From positions 496,001-560,000 of the forward strand of contig CAWIBU010000003.1 in the NCBI GenBank assembly GCA_963834445.1: a DNA stretch of 64,000 bases, written 5' to 3'. This stretch comes from PALSA-350 sp963834445. Its GTDB lineage: Bacteria > Acidobacteriota > Terriglobia > Terriglobales > Acidobacteriaceae. Shown in pieces: positions 45,939 to 55,768 of the stretch. Within the stretch, counting starts at the first letter, position 1, and every line of letters begins with the position of its first letter. Under the pieces are notes generated by a model that was not told the DNA's origin, ran no database searches, and worked only from the letters and a program-made list of their open reading frames with translations. A program made the translations under genes and the position numbers.

Positions 45939-48900
45939 TTAGAAGATGAACTTGCCGCTGATCTGGCCAACTCGACCTGGAGCGGTGTTGGTGGCTTGAC
46001 CGAACTGGCCGCTATTGGCGTTGCCGGCGACCGTGTTGAAGTTGGCATGGTTAAAGACGTTGAAAAATTCGACGCGGAAGTTGAGTTGCATTCTTTCGGT
46101 TAGCTTGGTGTCTTTGCCTACGCCGGCATCGGTGTTGATCTGGCCCGGCCCGGTGAACAGGAATTGCTTCGCGGTGCCGGTTACGCCGCAAACCTCGTAG
46201 CCGCAACTGAGGCCGCTGGCAAAGGCTGTTGGATCGAAGTAGTTATGTGCCGCGGCATGCGGATTGAGCTTCTTGATGGCAGACACCTGGTTGGGGTAGT
46301 CCAACCCAATGTTGGTCAGAGCAAAATCGCCACCGCTCTGCAGGTTTATCGGGAAGCCAGTGTTAAAGCGGGTGATGCCCGTGACGTGCCATCCCTCGGA
46401 ATACCGATGAGGGCCCAGGAAGCGAGCAAAGGGCAGATTCCAGCTGTAGCTGGCCACGAAGTTATGGCGCATATCCCAGGAAGAAAGGCCATAGGCGCGG
46501 TTGGGATCGCGTGGATCCCACTTGGCTGCGATGTTATCGAGCGACTTGGCGTAAGTATAGGAGAGCAGGTAAGTGATGTCGCGAGCACGACGTTCCGCTG
46601 AGACCTGCAGGGAATTGTAGTTCGAGTTACCCGAATTCTGCAGGTATGTTGCCTGGGCGAAGGCCACCACTGGTCCGCCGCTGGCATTGGTGTAGTTCGG
46701 ACTGATGGCTTGGTTGCTGATTGCGCCAATAAGGGTGCCGTAGGTGTTTTCGCCATTTGTCTGGTAGACGCCGCCTTCGCCGCCCGGTCCACAACCGGCA
46801 AGCGACTGGCAGAGCGACGCACTGCCATAGATCAAGTCTTCGCCGTGCTCAAGATGGCGGCCCTGGGTGGCCACATACGCGACGGTCAACACAGTTGACT
46901 TATCGAGTTGGCGCTGGATGGACAGGTTATAGTGTTGGCTCGCTGTCGTCTTGTTGTGGTTGAAGTATCCAGGCACATAAAGGGGCATCAGGTTTCCGAA
47001 TTGGAAGTTGGGAAACGGTCCGGGCCCTGAGGGGAAGGTAAAGGGAAATTTCTGCCCTTGCGAGACTCCGTTTGCCCGGGTGATGTAGGGACTTGCGAAC
47101 GTGGTCGGTTGTGGCGACGCCCAGTAGAGGCCCCATGGCGCATCTCCGAGAATGCCAAAGTTGCCGTTGTCTGCGACTCCGAGATAGTAGATTCCCCAGG
47201 CCGCGCGGATGCTGGTTTTGCCGGCCTCGCCCCAAATCCCCCCGGACGGGGCATAGGCGATACCGAGCCGGGGAGCGAGATTATTCCAACGGGTAGGGGA
47301 AATGGTGCTCGGCACTCCCGGATCACCCGGGACGATGTTGCCGAGCGGAGAATTTGGGAACTTGACCGACTGCTCTCCTGGAACCGGTGTGGTCAGGCGC
47401 CCGTAGACATCACTCCACGGCCGCGCAACGTCCCAACGGAGGCCGTAGTTAAAGACCAGACTGGGGCTCGCCTTCCAGGAATCCTGGGCGAACAGCGCAC
47501 CATAGCGGCTGCGGTTGTCGAGCAACTGGATGGAGCATTGGACGAAAGAACCCGGCGCACCGATGAAGTAGTCGGAAACGTCCGCACCGGTCTCGATGCC
47601 GTTGAAATTAAAATAGCCGTTTGGCCCGCAGGTATTGCGAGCATTGAGTTGGTAGTAGCGGAAGTCGCCACCGAAGCTGAGCGAGTGGTTGCCGATGGTT
47701 TTGCTGACTGTGTCGCCAACACCATAGTTGGTTTCAGGCTGAAAAAGGTTCAACCAATTGGTGCCGACCGCGAAGCTGTTAAAGAACAGGGTAGGCAAGG
47801 AAGACGGATATCCTGGAGGTCCGCTGTTGACCAAGCCGCCGGTCGCGGCATTGGTATTGAAACCATATTTGTCGTACGAGGTAATGGTAGAACTCGACGC
47901 CGGCTGGGCGGTGTGAACCGCACTGCGGAAAAACTGAATACGCGCCACGTTGACGGTTGTGGCCCCAATGGTCTTGGTGTTGCTGGCGACGAATAGCTGG
48001 TTGCGCGAGGGCTGCGTGATTGGATACCCGGGCAGTGTCTCCACGCCGTTGTCGCTATAGACGGGCTTGATCGCGGTCGCATCGTCGTAGTGATAGTAGA
48101 ACGACCAGTCACCGGTCTTGTGATTCACGAAGTCAATGCGCTCGGCCATATTGGTGTCGATGATGGATCCGACGTGGCTCGAATCGTCATAGTTGAAGGC
48201 GCCCTGGTTGGCGGCGGGAATGACGGGCAAGGTCAACTTGGTGACCGGGTCAATATAGGCGGAAATGTTGTGGGCGGGGACCTGGGCGCCGGTGGGATCG
48301 GTGGTAACTGTCGGCGTACCGAGTTGGTTGTACAGGGTTGGGGTGCATGCCGGAGGCTGGCAAACGCCACCTGAACCGTTGATCACGCCGCCTCCGCGGC
48401 TTTGCAGGGTTGCGGCCCAGGCGTCTCCCTGCACAGGACTGTTCAGGATGGCATCGGAGAAGATACCGTTGCGCTCGTCTGCACTGAGGACCTGCACGAC
48501 GCCCGTGCTGACGCCGGCGACCTGACGGGTTTGCTGATAGTCAGTGAAGGTGAAGAGCTTGTCCTTCAAGATGGGGCCGCCGACCACCCCGCCGAACTGG
48601 TGACGCTTCAGTTCCGCCTTGGTGGTGTCGAAGTAGTTGATCGCATCCATTTTCTGATTGCGGTAGAACTCAAACAGGGTTCCATGGAAGCTGTTGGTTC
48701 CAGACTTAGTCACGGTGTTCATCACGGAACCGGTGAACTTGCCAAACTCCGCGCTGAAGCTGTTGGTGATCAATCGAAACTCGGCCACGGAGTCAGCGTC
48801 GGGGATCATACCGGCGCCCATGTTCTTGGTTTCGTTGACCTCTGCCCCGTTTACCAGGAAGGCGTTGGCCCATTCAGGTTGACCGTCGGTGGAGACATTT

Positions 48901-49457
48901 CCCGACGAGCCATAAAGACCCGACGCGGGCGAGCGATCGTTGTAGTTGCCGTTGGTATTTGCCGGCGCGACGCCCGGCTGAAGCCCCAGCAGATCAAGGT
49001 AGGAGCGGCCGTTGAGCGGCATAGACAAAATCTGAGCAGACGTTATGGTGGTGCCCATCGAGGTAGTCGCTGTATCGACCTGCACGGAACTCGCGTCGAC
49101 CGAGACCGTCTGGCTGACGTTGCCGACTTTGAGAGCGAAATCGAATTTCAGGGCATCATTGACGTTGAGGTTGATATTTTCAATCACCCCATTATCAAAA
49201 CCGGCCATGGATGCGGTGAGGCGGTAAGTGCCGGGGGGCAAAGCAAGAATGCTGTATGCACCCGAACCATCCGTGGTGGCTGTGCGGGAATAGCCGGTGG
49301 AAGTCTGGATGATGGTTAAGGTCGCGTTTGGAAGCACAGCGCCGGAGGCGTCACGGACGTACCCGAGAATAGACCCGGTCACGTCGGCTCGCAGCTGCAG
49401 GGTGCCGAGCAGCACCACCAAACACAGGTAAAAGCATCGATAAAGACGAAAGCCCAT
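45939..49457 (-). CDS. Oar-like TonB-dependent outer-membrane receptor 1
   Basis: From ATG 49457 (GGGGAGG 8 bases upstream) this is 1,172 residues; the frame opens earlier, to 49634, but that part crosses a regulon motif. Signal peptide CFYLCLVVLLGTLQLRADVT. Residues 25-105 are a carboxypeptidase-regulatory-like domain (GSILGYVRDASGAVLPNATL), then a plug with SMPLNGRSYLDLLGLQPGVA. The beta-barrel ends in F (QISGKFIF), the outer-membrane insertion signal. Oar-like receptors of Acidobacteria import large or glycan-linked substrates. A perfect motif lies 69 bases upstream, linking import to the regulon. A hairpin follows the gene. Confidence 0.92.
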   Translation of the reverse strand: MGFRLYRCFYLCLVVLLGTLQLRADVTGSILGYVRDASGAVLPNATLTIIQTSTGYSRTATTDGSGAYSILALPPGTYRLTASMAGFDNGVIENINLNVNDALKFDFALKVGNVSQTVSVDASSVQVDTATTSMGTTITSAQILSMPLNGRSYLDLLGLQPGVAPANTNGNYNDRSPASGLYGSSGNVSTDGQPEWANAFLVNGAEVNETKNMGAGMIPDADSVAEFRLITNSFSAEFGKFTGSVMNTVTKSGTNSFHGTLFEFYRNQKMDAINYFDTTKAELKRHQFGGVVGGPILKDKLFTFTDYQQTRQVAGVSTGVVQVLSADERNGIFSDAILNSPVQGDAWAATLQSRGGGVINGSGGVCQPPACTPTLYNQLGTPTVTTDPTGAQVPAHNISAYIDPVTKLTLPVIPAANQGAFNYDDSSHVGSIIDTNMAERIDFVNHKTGDWSFYYHYDDATAIKPVYSDNGVETLPGYPITQPSRNQLFVASNTKTIGATTVNVARIQFFRSAVHTAQPASSSTITSYDKYGFNTNAATGGLVNSGPPGYPSSLPTLFFNSFAVGTNWLNLFQPETNYGVGDTVSKTIGNHSLSFGGDFRYYQLNARNTCGPNGYFNFNGIETGADVSDYFIGAPGSFVQCSIQLLDNRSRYGALFAQDSWKASPSLVFNYGLRWDVARPWSDVYGRLTTPVPGEQSVKFPNSPLGNIVPGDPGVPSTISPTRWNNLAPRLGIAYAPSGGIWGEAGKTSIRAAWGIYYLGVADNGNFGILGDAPWGLYWASPQPTTFASPYITRANGVSQGQKFPFTFPSGPGPFPNFQFGNLMPLYVPGYFNHNKTTASQHYNLSIQRQLDKSTVLTVAYVATQGRHLEHGEDLIYGSASLCQSLAGCGPGGEGGVYQTNGENTYGTLIGAISNQAISPNYTNASGGPVVAFAQATYLQNSGNSNYNSLQVSAERRARDITYLLSYTYAKSLDNIAAKWDPRDPNRAYGLSSWDMRHNFVASYSWNLPFARFLGPHRYSEGWHVTGITRFNTGFPINLQSGGDFALTNIGLDYPNQVSAIKKLNPHAAAHNYFDPTAFASGLSCGYEVCGVTGTAKQFLFTGPGQINTDAGVGKDTKLTERMQLNFRVEFFNVFNHANFNTVAGNANSGQFGQATNTAPGRVGQISGKFIF

Positions 49458-49526
49458 GGTGATACGCCTCCCCAAAATTGCTGCAATTCTGCTGTTTGTA
49501 AGAAAATACCTACTTTTGTTGGGCCT

Positions 49527-49546
49527 ACAAGCGAAATAGTGCGAAA
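49527..49546 (-). promoter_or_regulatory. Regulon motif, copy 8 (consensus), upstream of TonB receptor 1
   Basis: The gene's sense strand reads TTTCGCACTATTTCGCTTGT, 69 bases before ATG 49457. The second half (CTTGT) could overlap a -35 box, with TATTTT 16-18 bases on. Confidence 0.8.
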
Positions 49547-49670
49547 CCTGGCGCGCGCCGGCACGAGACGGATGGTTGCATTGCAGCGCGAGATTGCCTG
49601 GTGAGCCGGGAAGGGCTTTTTTAGCAGGGGGCATGAGCAGCCCGGCGGTGAGGTGGACGAACGGCCAAGT

Positions 49671-49754
49671 GGAATTCTACAAATTGGTTCCAAATTCCTG
49701 AACAGGGCGGTCAAACATCTTTTTCATTTTCGGGATCTGCTTGAGCCTTTCTGA
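49671..49754 (-). pseudogene. Remnant of ECF sigma factor C-terminus, copy A
   Basis: The minus strand reads LESERLKQIPKMKKM before losing frame. It aligns over about 84 bases with 59969-60052, which reads LLSEKLRQIPKTKEDV. Both lie just outside a block of receptor and flavin oxidase genes and have the same orientation. The rest of the sigma gene is absent. The wider gap 49458-49836 otherwise holds motif copy 8 and leader element copy 2. Confidence 0.45.
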
Positions 49755-49756
49755 CT

Positions 49757-49799
49757 CCAGATGCAGTTACGGCTGGGGAGACTTTTTAAATCGACTTTG
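49757..49799 (-). promoter_or_regulatory. Conserved leader element, copy 2
   Basis: CAGATGCAGTTACGGC, GGGGAGA and a TTTTTAAA run on the plus strand align with 2889-2931. Here it lies behind SpdH-like paralog 2 and about 300 bases ahead of TonB receptor 1, not next to a start codon. Confidence 0.3.
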
Positions 49800-49836
49800 C
49801 CAGAGCGGCGGGACTAGGTTGGGTTTCTGCAGAAGC

Positions 49837-51786
49837 TCAGTGGGTCAAAGCAAACACTTCCTGAACAGCGCGATACCCCTGGTCGATGGCGATGTTGGTA
49901 TAGGCGTGGCCATCGGAATCGGAATTTGCAATGGTGATTCTTCCAAATGGCTTTCTGCCGAGGACACATGGACGTTGGTCAGCAGGGCGATTCTGGGGTT
50001 CAAAGAGAGAATTGTATTCATAGGCGTAACCGTGTGGCCAACGGTTTACCGTAATGGCCTGGATATCGCGCGCTGCGTCAAACCCGCCACCCGCCAACAT
50101 GCGACTCAGTTGATCATGAACCTTGCGTTCAAACACCTCATAAGGAGTGGTGAACAGTTCATAACGTCCGGCCTTGAATTGCTGTCTGGCGGTGAGGCCG
50201 GGCTTGCATGGGGTGCGCATGAGGTGCAACACACACGGCTCGTCGGGCGAAGATGGAAATTTATAGCTACCCATCGACACGGGAAAATCCAGCGAAGTGG
50301 TGGTGAAGTAACTGCCGGGAGCGTAGATATCTCTGACGCCCAGTTTGGCAAAGGCTTTCCAGTTGCGGATCTGGACATTTACGTAGACCAGCGGCTGCTT
50401 GACGGCGTACGCCAACGCCTCCTTCTGCGGCTCGGACATTTCAGGACAAAGATAGGGCACGATGCAGTTGTAGCAGGCGAGCACGGTCGCGCTTCCAATG
50501 ACCTTGTGCAGCTTACCGTTCAGGGAATAAGTCACCTCCACCGTCTGACCCAGATTCCTCACATGGACCGCGGTGCTGTTCAAGCGGATGCGCACGGGTG
50601 AAGAGGGGTGATCGAGGCTGGTGTAGTCCATCCTGGCGGTGACAATGTCTTCCATGGTGTTGCCCGGGGCGGAACCTGGCACCAGAGACCGCACCAGCAA
50701 ACGTGCGATCGACGCATTGCCATCGGGAAAGTGGAAGATGTAAGGCTCCTCTTCCCCTTCCCCTTCCCCTTCTGCTTGCGGGTGGCGGCGTGAGGCGATG
50801 GTCATCCCCTTGAAGCCGGGATAGCCCATCTGCCAGCAGGCGATGGCCGATACTGCGTCGATGCCGACACAATAAAGGTCGTGGGGGAGGGTCTGGTATA
50901 TCCTGACGACGTCGGGGTGGACCCTGGCGTTCTGCAGCAGGAAATCCTTGTAGCTGGTGGTGGCCAGCCGGTCGCGCCTCTCTTCTGGGGTGAGACCAGG
51001 CAGGTAGTCGATGGCTTCCATGTGGAGACGAACCAGGTCTTTGCGTGCCTGGGGATCGATCGGCATCTGGGCAACCGATTCGACGGGAACCAACGATTTG
51101 GCGTAATCCTCTTGCGTGGAGCCGCGCACCAATTTTTCTTCAGCAAAGGTTTCACGATCAAAAAAGAGGCCGCCCCCGAGTTTCATGGATGCATAGAGCT
51201 TCTGATCGAAGTATTGATAGAAGCGCTGCACATCGATGCCCAGTTCTTTGAGCAGGCCGATCGACTCTTTGCTGTAACGCGCCGGGGCCTCGATGGATTG
51301 GGTGCCGCCGTAACCGAGCAATAACCGGTTCTCTGCCTGGAATTCGTTTCGCTTGGCGTGGCCGCCAAAATCATCGTGGTTATCGAGGATCAGGATCCTG
51401 GCTTTTGCGCCCGCGGTTCTGCGATAGAAGTAGGCCGCGGCCAGGCCACTGATGCCGCCGCCCACAACGATAAGATCATAGTGCTCTCCGGTATCGACCG
51501 CGAGCGTTGACGATCCACCGTCGCGCAGAGCGTGCGCAGCCTCAAAGGAACCGGGATGGCTGCCGCGCATGCCGCCGAGTGCGGGCGGATAGTAGCGCGC
51601 ATCCTGCTGCGTAATTCCCCGGGCGAGAAAGTATTCCTCCGCGGAGGAGTCGGGGCCTGCGCCTGCGCCCTGCGCGAACAAATGCTCGGTGGGCAAGAGC
51701 GAGGCGCCGATGGTCAGGGCGACGCCATTGAGAAAATCTCTGCGATGGATGGGGCAACCGCCCCGCCGTTTATCTTGGTCGTCCAT
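49837..51786 (-). CDS. Tat-exported FAD oxidoreductase, spermidine dehydrogenase-like, paralog 2
   Basis: This 649-residue protein starts MDDQDKRRGGCPIHRRDFLN, a Tat signal followed by GVALTIGASLLPTEHLFAQG. FAD site: YDLIVVGGGISGLAAAYFYR and LDNHDDFGGHAKRNEF. HFPDGNASIARLLVRSLVPG is the shared core block and INRWPHGYAYEYNSLF-type text closes the flavin site (VNRWPHGYAYEYN). A low-complexity EGEGEGEEE insert near residue 315 is coded by a TTCCCC repeat. Predicted periplasmic amine or alcohol oxidation. It lies between the two TonB receptors in the same direction. Confidence 0.88.
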   Translation of the reverse strand: MDDQDKRRGGCPIHRRDFLNGVALTIGASLLPTEHLFAQGAGAGPDSSAEEYFLARGITQQDARYYPPALGGMRGSHPGSFEAAHALRDGGSSTLAVDTGEHYDLIVVGGGISGLAAAYFYRRTAGAKARILILDNHDDFGGHAKRNEFQAENRLLLGYGGTQSIEAPARYSKESIGLLKELGIDVQRFYQYFDQKLYASMKLGGGLFFDRETFAEEKLVRGSTQEDYAKSLVPVESVAQMPIDPQARKDLVRLHMEAIDYLPGLTPEERRDRLATTSYKDFLLQNARVHPDVVRIYQTLPHDLYCVGIDAVSAIACWQMGYPGFKGMTIASRRHPQAEGEGEGEEEPYIFHFPDGNASIARLLVRSLVPGSAPGNTMEDIVTARMDYTSLDHPSSPVRIRLNSTAVHVRNLGQTVEVTYSLNGKLHKVIGSATVLACYNCIVPYLCPEMSEPQKEALAYAVKQPLVYVNVQIRNWKAFAKLGVRDIYAPGSYFTTTSLDFPVSMGSYKFPSSPDEPCVLHLMRTPCKPGLTARQQFKAGRYELFTTPYEVFERKVHDQLSRMLAGGGFDAARDIQAITVNRWPHGYAYEYNSLFEPQNRPADQRPCVLGRKPFGRITIANSDSDGHAYTNIAIDQGYRAVQEVFALTH

Positions 51787-51980
51787 AGTCTCGCTGCGCG
51801 CTAGCGTAGTGTCTCTGAAGTTCGATGAAGAATCAGACAGATTGAAGAAGGGCCCCAGGGGCTAAAGAGAGTGTGTGAGAGTAAGAGCAAACCGCAGATC
51901 TCTCCACTGCGCTGCGCTCCGGTCGAGATGACAAGGTTGTTGCGGTATTTAGAGCCGATTCTCCATGGAAAATCGGCCCG

Positions 51981-54900
51981 CTAGAACTTCAGCCGTAAAG
52001 CCAATTGGAGGATTCTTGGATCGTAGGTTCCCGAGATCTGCCCGAAGGTTCCCGAGGCAAAGGAAGAAGAGGACGGCGGCCGGAACTCGGCGTGATTGGC
52101 GATGTTGAAGGCTTCCACGCGGAAGAGAAGCTTGAGGTTCTCGGTCAAGTTGGTTGATTTTTCCATAGCCAGGTCGAGGTTAACCCGGCGCGGCCCATAG
52201 AACGAGTTCCTGGTGAAGCTGCCATAGGTGGGCGACGGACAGGCTCCGGGGTCACCCGAACCGGGCAGGGCGGAGCTGCTGAAACAGGAGGGAACATCAA
52301 AGTCAGCAGGGTCAAAGTAGTAATTAGCCGTTACCCCATTGAGCGTCTGCACCTTATGCGGATCGAAGGTGTGAATCGATGGGGTTACCTGGTTGGCGCG
52401 CACTACCTCACGGTCTCCCGCGCCCGAGGGACCCGGCACATCCTGACTTTGATGCAGACCTGCGAGAGCATCTAAGGGAATACCGGACTGGGCGAAGAAG
52501 ATTGGATACAAGCTCCAGCCTTCAGTGAGCCGATGGGGCCCATCTGCCCATGCGCGAGCGAAAGGCAATTCCCACCCGCCGCTGATGGTCAGCCGCTGGC
52601 GAATATCGAAGTCGGAGTTACCGTAGAGAGCATGGTGATCATAGGAAGCTATCTGGGTGTTGCGGGAGTTGAACCCTGAGCCATTATCCAGATTGTGTGA
52701 CCAGGTGTATCCCAGGGTGAAGAACATCTTCCCCATCTGGGCTAGGTTCATTTCTCTCTGGGTGAGGCTGGCAATCATGCCGTTGTAGTTGGCATCATTG
52801 AGCCCGGCGAAGGTGGTGATGTAGCCAAAGTTGGGCGAGTCGAGGCCCTGGTTCAGAATGCGGGTATTGGTTCCCAGGATGAAGGGATTCTCGTCCAGCC
52901 AGGTCAGTAATTTGTGCGATGAGCTGCCCACGTAACCCAGCTCCATCATCATGCCGCTGGACACCTGCTGCTGCAGGTCGAGATTGTATTGATAGATGTA
53001 CGGTGTCTTGAGGTGGGGATCGACAAAGTTGTTGTTTCCGTTGCCAAACGGTATGAGGCCTTGATCACTGAAATTCAAATCTGAGGGCGGAGGGATCTGA
53101 GAAGGAAAAGGATCGGGTGCGCCGGCGGTTCCGTAGGGGTCTGCCAACTGGGTGTTGGCAGCGTTGCCGCTGGGATTGAAATAAAGATCTGCGCTGCCGG
53201 CAAAGGGAGGTTCGTCGGTCGCCCAGTCAGACATCCATCCATTCAGCGTATCGAAGAACATGCCGACACCGCCGCGCAGGCTGGTGCGTCCGTTGCCATA
53301 GGGATCCCAGGCAAAACCGAAGCGAGGTGCGATGTTTTTGTAGTCAGGGTAGTACCATCCCGAGGGCGCCCCCTTATCTCCGGGAAATACCAGGCCCAGG
53401 GGAGCATTGGGATATCGCTGCGACGGCAAACCGGGAACGATGGTGAAGCTGAAGCCACGGGAATCTTTTTCCGGCGAGGTGTATTCGTAGCGCAGCCCCA
53501 AGGTCAGCGTCAAACGCGGTGTGGCCTTAAATTCATCCTGTCCGAAGACGGCATATTGCTTTTGGTGCTCATTGCTGGGTGCTCTCGACGACTGGTAATA
53601 CTCATCCGCTGCGCCGAAGAGGAAATCTGCCAGATCGTTGCCTGAACCAACACCGCCCGGCCCATAGAAGTAGAAGCTACCGTTGGTCTGGTAAGAATAG
53701 ACGGAATTTTCCTGCATGATGGCAAACCGTCCGCCCATCTTGAAGGTATGCCGGCCTCGGCTCCAGTTGAAAGTGTCGCTGAAGGCATAGGTGTTATCGG
53801 CCTTGCGGCTGACGTTGGGGTCGTAGCCAATGGAGAGCCCGCTGTTGAAGTACAGATTCGGCGGCCCGAAAGGATCGTCTGATTGGATATTGACTCCCAG
53901 GTCTGTGGGGTTAGGCTGCTTGCTGGCCGGTACGACGGTTTCGTAATAGCGCTGTGCCGTGGCATGAAATTCGTTGAGCTTGGTCGCGGAAATCGTCTTG
54001 GTGTAGCCGATGTTCACGAAATTGTCGTAGGTCTTGGAATTCGCGGTGAAACCGTTGACGTTGGCTCCGAAGAACGGATTGAGAACAGGCTCCGAGTTGT
54101 CGCCGATGGTGACCGAGATGCGATCGGTCTGGGTGGCATAGAAATCGAATTTTCCGAGATATTGGTTGACGTTGTCAGTCTGGCCGCCCCGAGGAAATAC
54201 CTGTCCGGTTGCAGAGGTGGGAATCAGGTTGGCCTTGATATAGTTCTGGGCCACCGGGTCGATGGTCGCCGGGTCGATGATGGCTTGCGCGGCTTTGGTG
54301 GGATCTGCCTGATAGAAGGGGTTTGCCTGCAGAAAGGCGACGACATTGGGGTCAGGGCCAGAGTTGTTGAATTGGGAGAAGTCGCCGTTCAACTCCGCCG
54401 GCGTGTAGGTGGTCACGAATCCCTGGTTAACAGTTTGCGTCTGCCGTTGCCCCTGATAGCCAAAGAAGAAAAAGAAGCGGTCTTTTCCGTGAACCAGACC
54501 GGGAATGACGATGGGGCCGCCGATTACGCCGCCGAACTGATTGCGCTTCAACACGGGCCTTGGGTTGCCCTGCAGGTTGTCGAAATAATCGCTGGCATTG
54601 AAGGCGTCATTGCGCAGGTAGTCATACACACTGCCATGCAAAGAGTTCGTTCCTGACTTGATGACTTCGGAGATGGTGCCACCGCCGTTGCGGCCATACT
54701 CTACGGTGTAATTGTTCTCGAGCAGGCGAAACTCCTCCACCGCCTCGGGATTTGGATTGAAGACAACCTGGTTGCTGGTGACGCGATTGTTAAGACCGCC
54801 ATCGAGCAAATAGGTGACGGCGTCGCCCCGGCCCCCGGCAATGCTGATGCCGCCGAATCCGTTGGACCCGCCGTTGCTGGTTCCATAGGTGCCAATATCG

Positions 54901-55424
54901 TCAGCGATGGGAACGACACCGGGGAGCGTGAGCGCGAGATCGAGGGTGTTGCGGCCGTTCAGCGGCAGATTTTGAATGGGTGCGCCGGTCACGGTTCCCC
55001 CGATCGTCGGGTTCACCGTTTCCACCTGCGTAGCGGTTGCGTCGGCGATAACGGTTTCGGAGACGGAACCCACCCGCAAATGCAAATCGATGCGCAGAGA
55101 CTGATTGATATCGAGTGATTGTGCGGGCGTGACCTGTCTGGCGAATCCGCTGTGTTCCGCGGCGACGGTGTAGGCGCCGACCGGCAGCTCCAACACCTGA
55201 TAAAAGCCTTGTCCGTTGCTGGTGGCTTGTTGCGCGACACCGGTACCGGTATTGACGACCGTGATCTCGGCCCCGGCAATAGCCGCTCCCTGTGTATCTG
55301 TGACGGTTCCAATAATGCGGCCTGCCGAGGTCTGCGCGTGAAGGCGGGGGCTAAGACTTATCAGCAGGAAGAACAGGAACAGCAGGGCGCCCCGGCCGGT
55401 CACGGACTTGATTCCAGAATTCAT
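51981..55424 (-). CDS. Oar-like TonB-dependent outer-membrane receptor 2
   Basis: This 1,147-residue protein has signal peptide ALLFLFFLLISLSPRLHAQT. The regulatory-like domain reads GRIIGTVTDTQGAAIAGAEI through YTVAAEHSGFARQ. The plug has NLPLNGRNTLDLALTLPGVV and YLLDGGLNNRVTSNQVVFNP. The barrel ends in ILQLALRLKF with terminal Phe. It is a paralog of receptor 1 but shows only family-level resemblance in the barrel. No regulon motif precedes it; instead GTTTTGATCGAACAAAAC, an inverted repeat, lies 15 bases before ATG. It sits between flavin oxidase genes, so substrate import for them is likely (inference). Confidence 0.92.
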   Translation of the reverse strand: MNSGIKSVTGRGALLFLFFLLISLSPRLHAQTSAGRIIGTVTDTQGAAIAGAEITVVNTGTGVAQQATSNGQGFYQVLELPVGAYTVAAEHSGFARQVTPAQSLDINQSLRIDLHLRVGSVSETVIADATATQVETVNPTIGGTVTGAPIQNLPLNGRNTLDLALTLPGVVPIADDIGTYGTSNGGSNGFGGISIAGGRGDAVTYLLDGGLNNRVTSNQVVFNPNPEAVEEFRLLENNYTVEYGRNGGGTISEVIKSGTNSLHGSVYDYLRNDAFNASDYFDNLQGNPRPVLKRNQFGGVIGGPIVIPGLVHGKDRFFFFFGYQGQRQTQTVNQGFVTTYTPAELNGDFSQFNNSGPDPNVVAFLQANPFYQADPTKAAQAIIDPATIDPVAQNYIKANLIPTSATGQVFPRGGQTDNVNQYLGKFDFYATQTDRISVTIGDNSEPVLNPFFGANVNGFTANSKTYDNFVNIGYTKTISATKLNEFHATAQRYYETVVPASKQPNPTDLGVNIQSDDPFGPPNLYFNSGLSIGYDPNVSRKADNTYAFSDTFNWSRGRHTFKMGGRFAIMQENSVYSYQTNGSFYFYGPGGVGSGNDLADFLFGAADEYYQSSRAPSNEHQKQYAVFGQDEFKATPRLTLTLGLRYEYTSPEKDSRGFSFTIVPGLPSQRYPNAPLGLVFPGDKGAPSGWYYPDYKNIAPRFGFAWDPYGNGRTSLRGGVGMFFDTLNGWMSDWATDEPPFAGSADLYFNPSGNAANTQLADPYGTAGAPDPFPSQIPPPSDLNFSDQGLIPFGNGNNNFVDPHLKTPYIYQYNLDLQQQVSSGMMMELGYVGSSSHKLLTWLDENPFILGTNTRILNQGLDSPNFGYITTFAGLNDANYNGMIASLTQREMNLAQMGKMFFTLGYTWSHNLDNGSGFNSRNTQIASYDHHALYGNSDFDIRQRLTISGGWELPFARAWADGPHRLTEGWSLYPIFFAQSGIPLDALAGLHQSQDVPGPSGAGDREVVRANQVTPSIHTFDPHKVQTLNGVTANYYFDPADFDVPSCFSSSALPGSGDPGACPSPTYGSFTRNSFYGPRRVNLDLAMEKSTNLTENLKLLFRVEAFNIANHAEFRPPSSSSFASGTFGQISGTYDPRILQLALRLKF

Positions 55425-55438
55425 TCAGCACTCTCCAT

Positions 55439-55456
55439 GTTTTGATCGAACAAAAC
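55439..55456. promoter_or_regulatory. Inverted repeat in front of TonB receptor 2
   Basis: GTTTTGATCGAACAAAAC has 6-bp arms and a 6-bp centre, 14 bases ahead of the ATG. It could be an operator or an mRNA hairpin. Not seen elsewhere in the window. Confidence 0.3.
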
Positions 55457-55768
55457 GGCGGAAACCGGTGACGTAGAGAATGATTGGGCGACTTGCGATT
55501 GGAGAGACTGCCGACAGCCCTTTCGTAGAAAGAGGGTGTCAGCGCCTACGCTGTCATTTGCCAAGATACTGCGAAGAAACAGGGGCTTGCTTATCGCATC
55601 GCTGGAGATTTAAGCGCTCAATCCACGCGATTGGCCTGGGAGGGGCCGGTGCCCTTTCTGAAAATCAAGAATGGTACTTACACCCGTGGTATAGAAAACA
55701 ACCTAAGAAAACCTGACTTATATGTCAAGAAAAATCTTGATCGGCGCAAGCGGGAGTTAAGCAGATTC
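55457..55768. other. Intergenic region between TonB receptor 2 and SpdH-like paralog 3
   Basis: No gene is supported. TCAAGA-AAAA-TCTTGA at 55725-55740 is a 6-bp stem 28 bases past the stop of paralog 3 and could be a weak terminator. Confidence 0.4.

Noticed and set aside
47058..47996. 312-codon plus-strand frame opposite TonB receptor 1, and similar frames at 48402-49319 and 53883-54656
   Set aside because: Antisense shadows of receptor barrels with repetitive valine-rich text and no signature.
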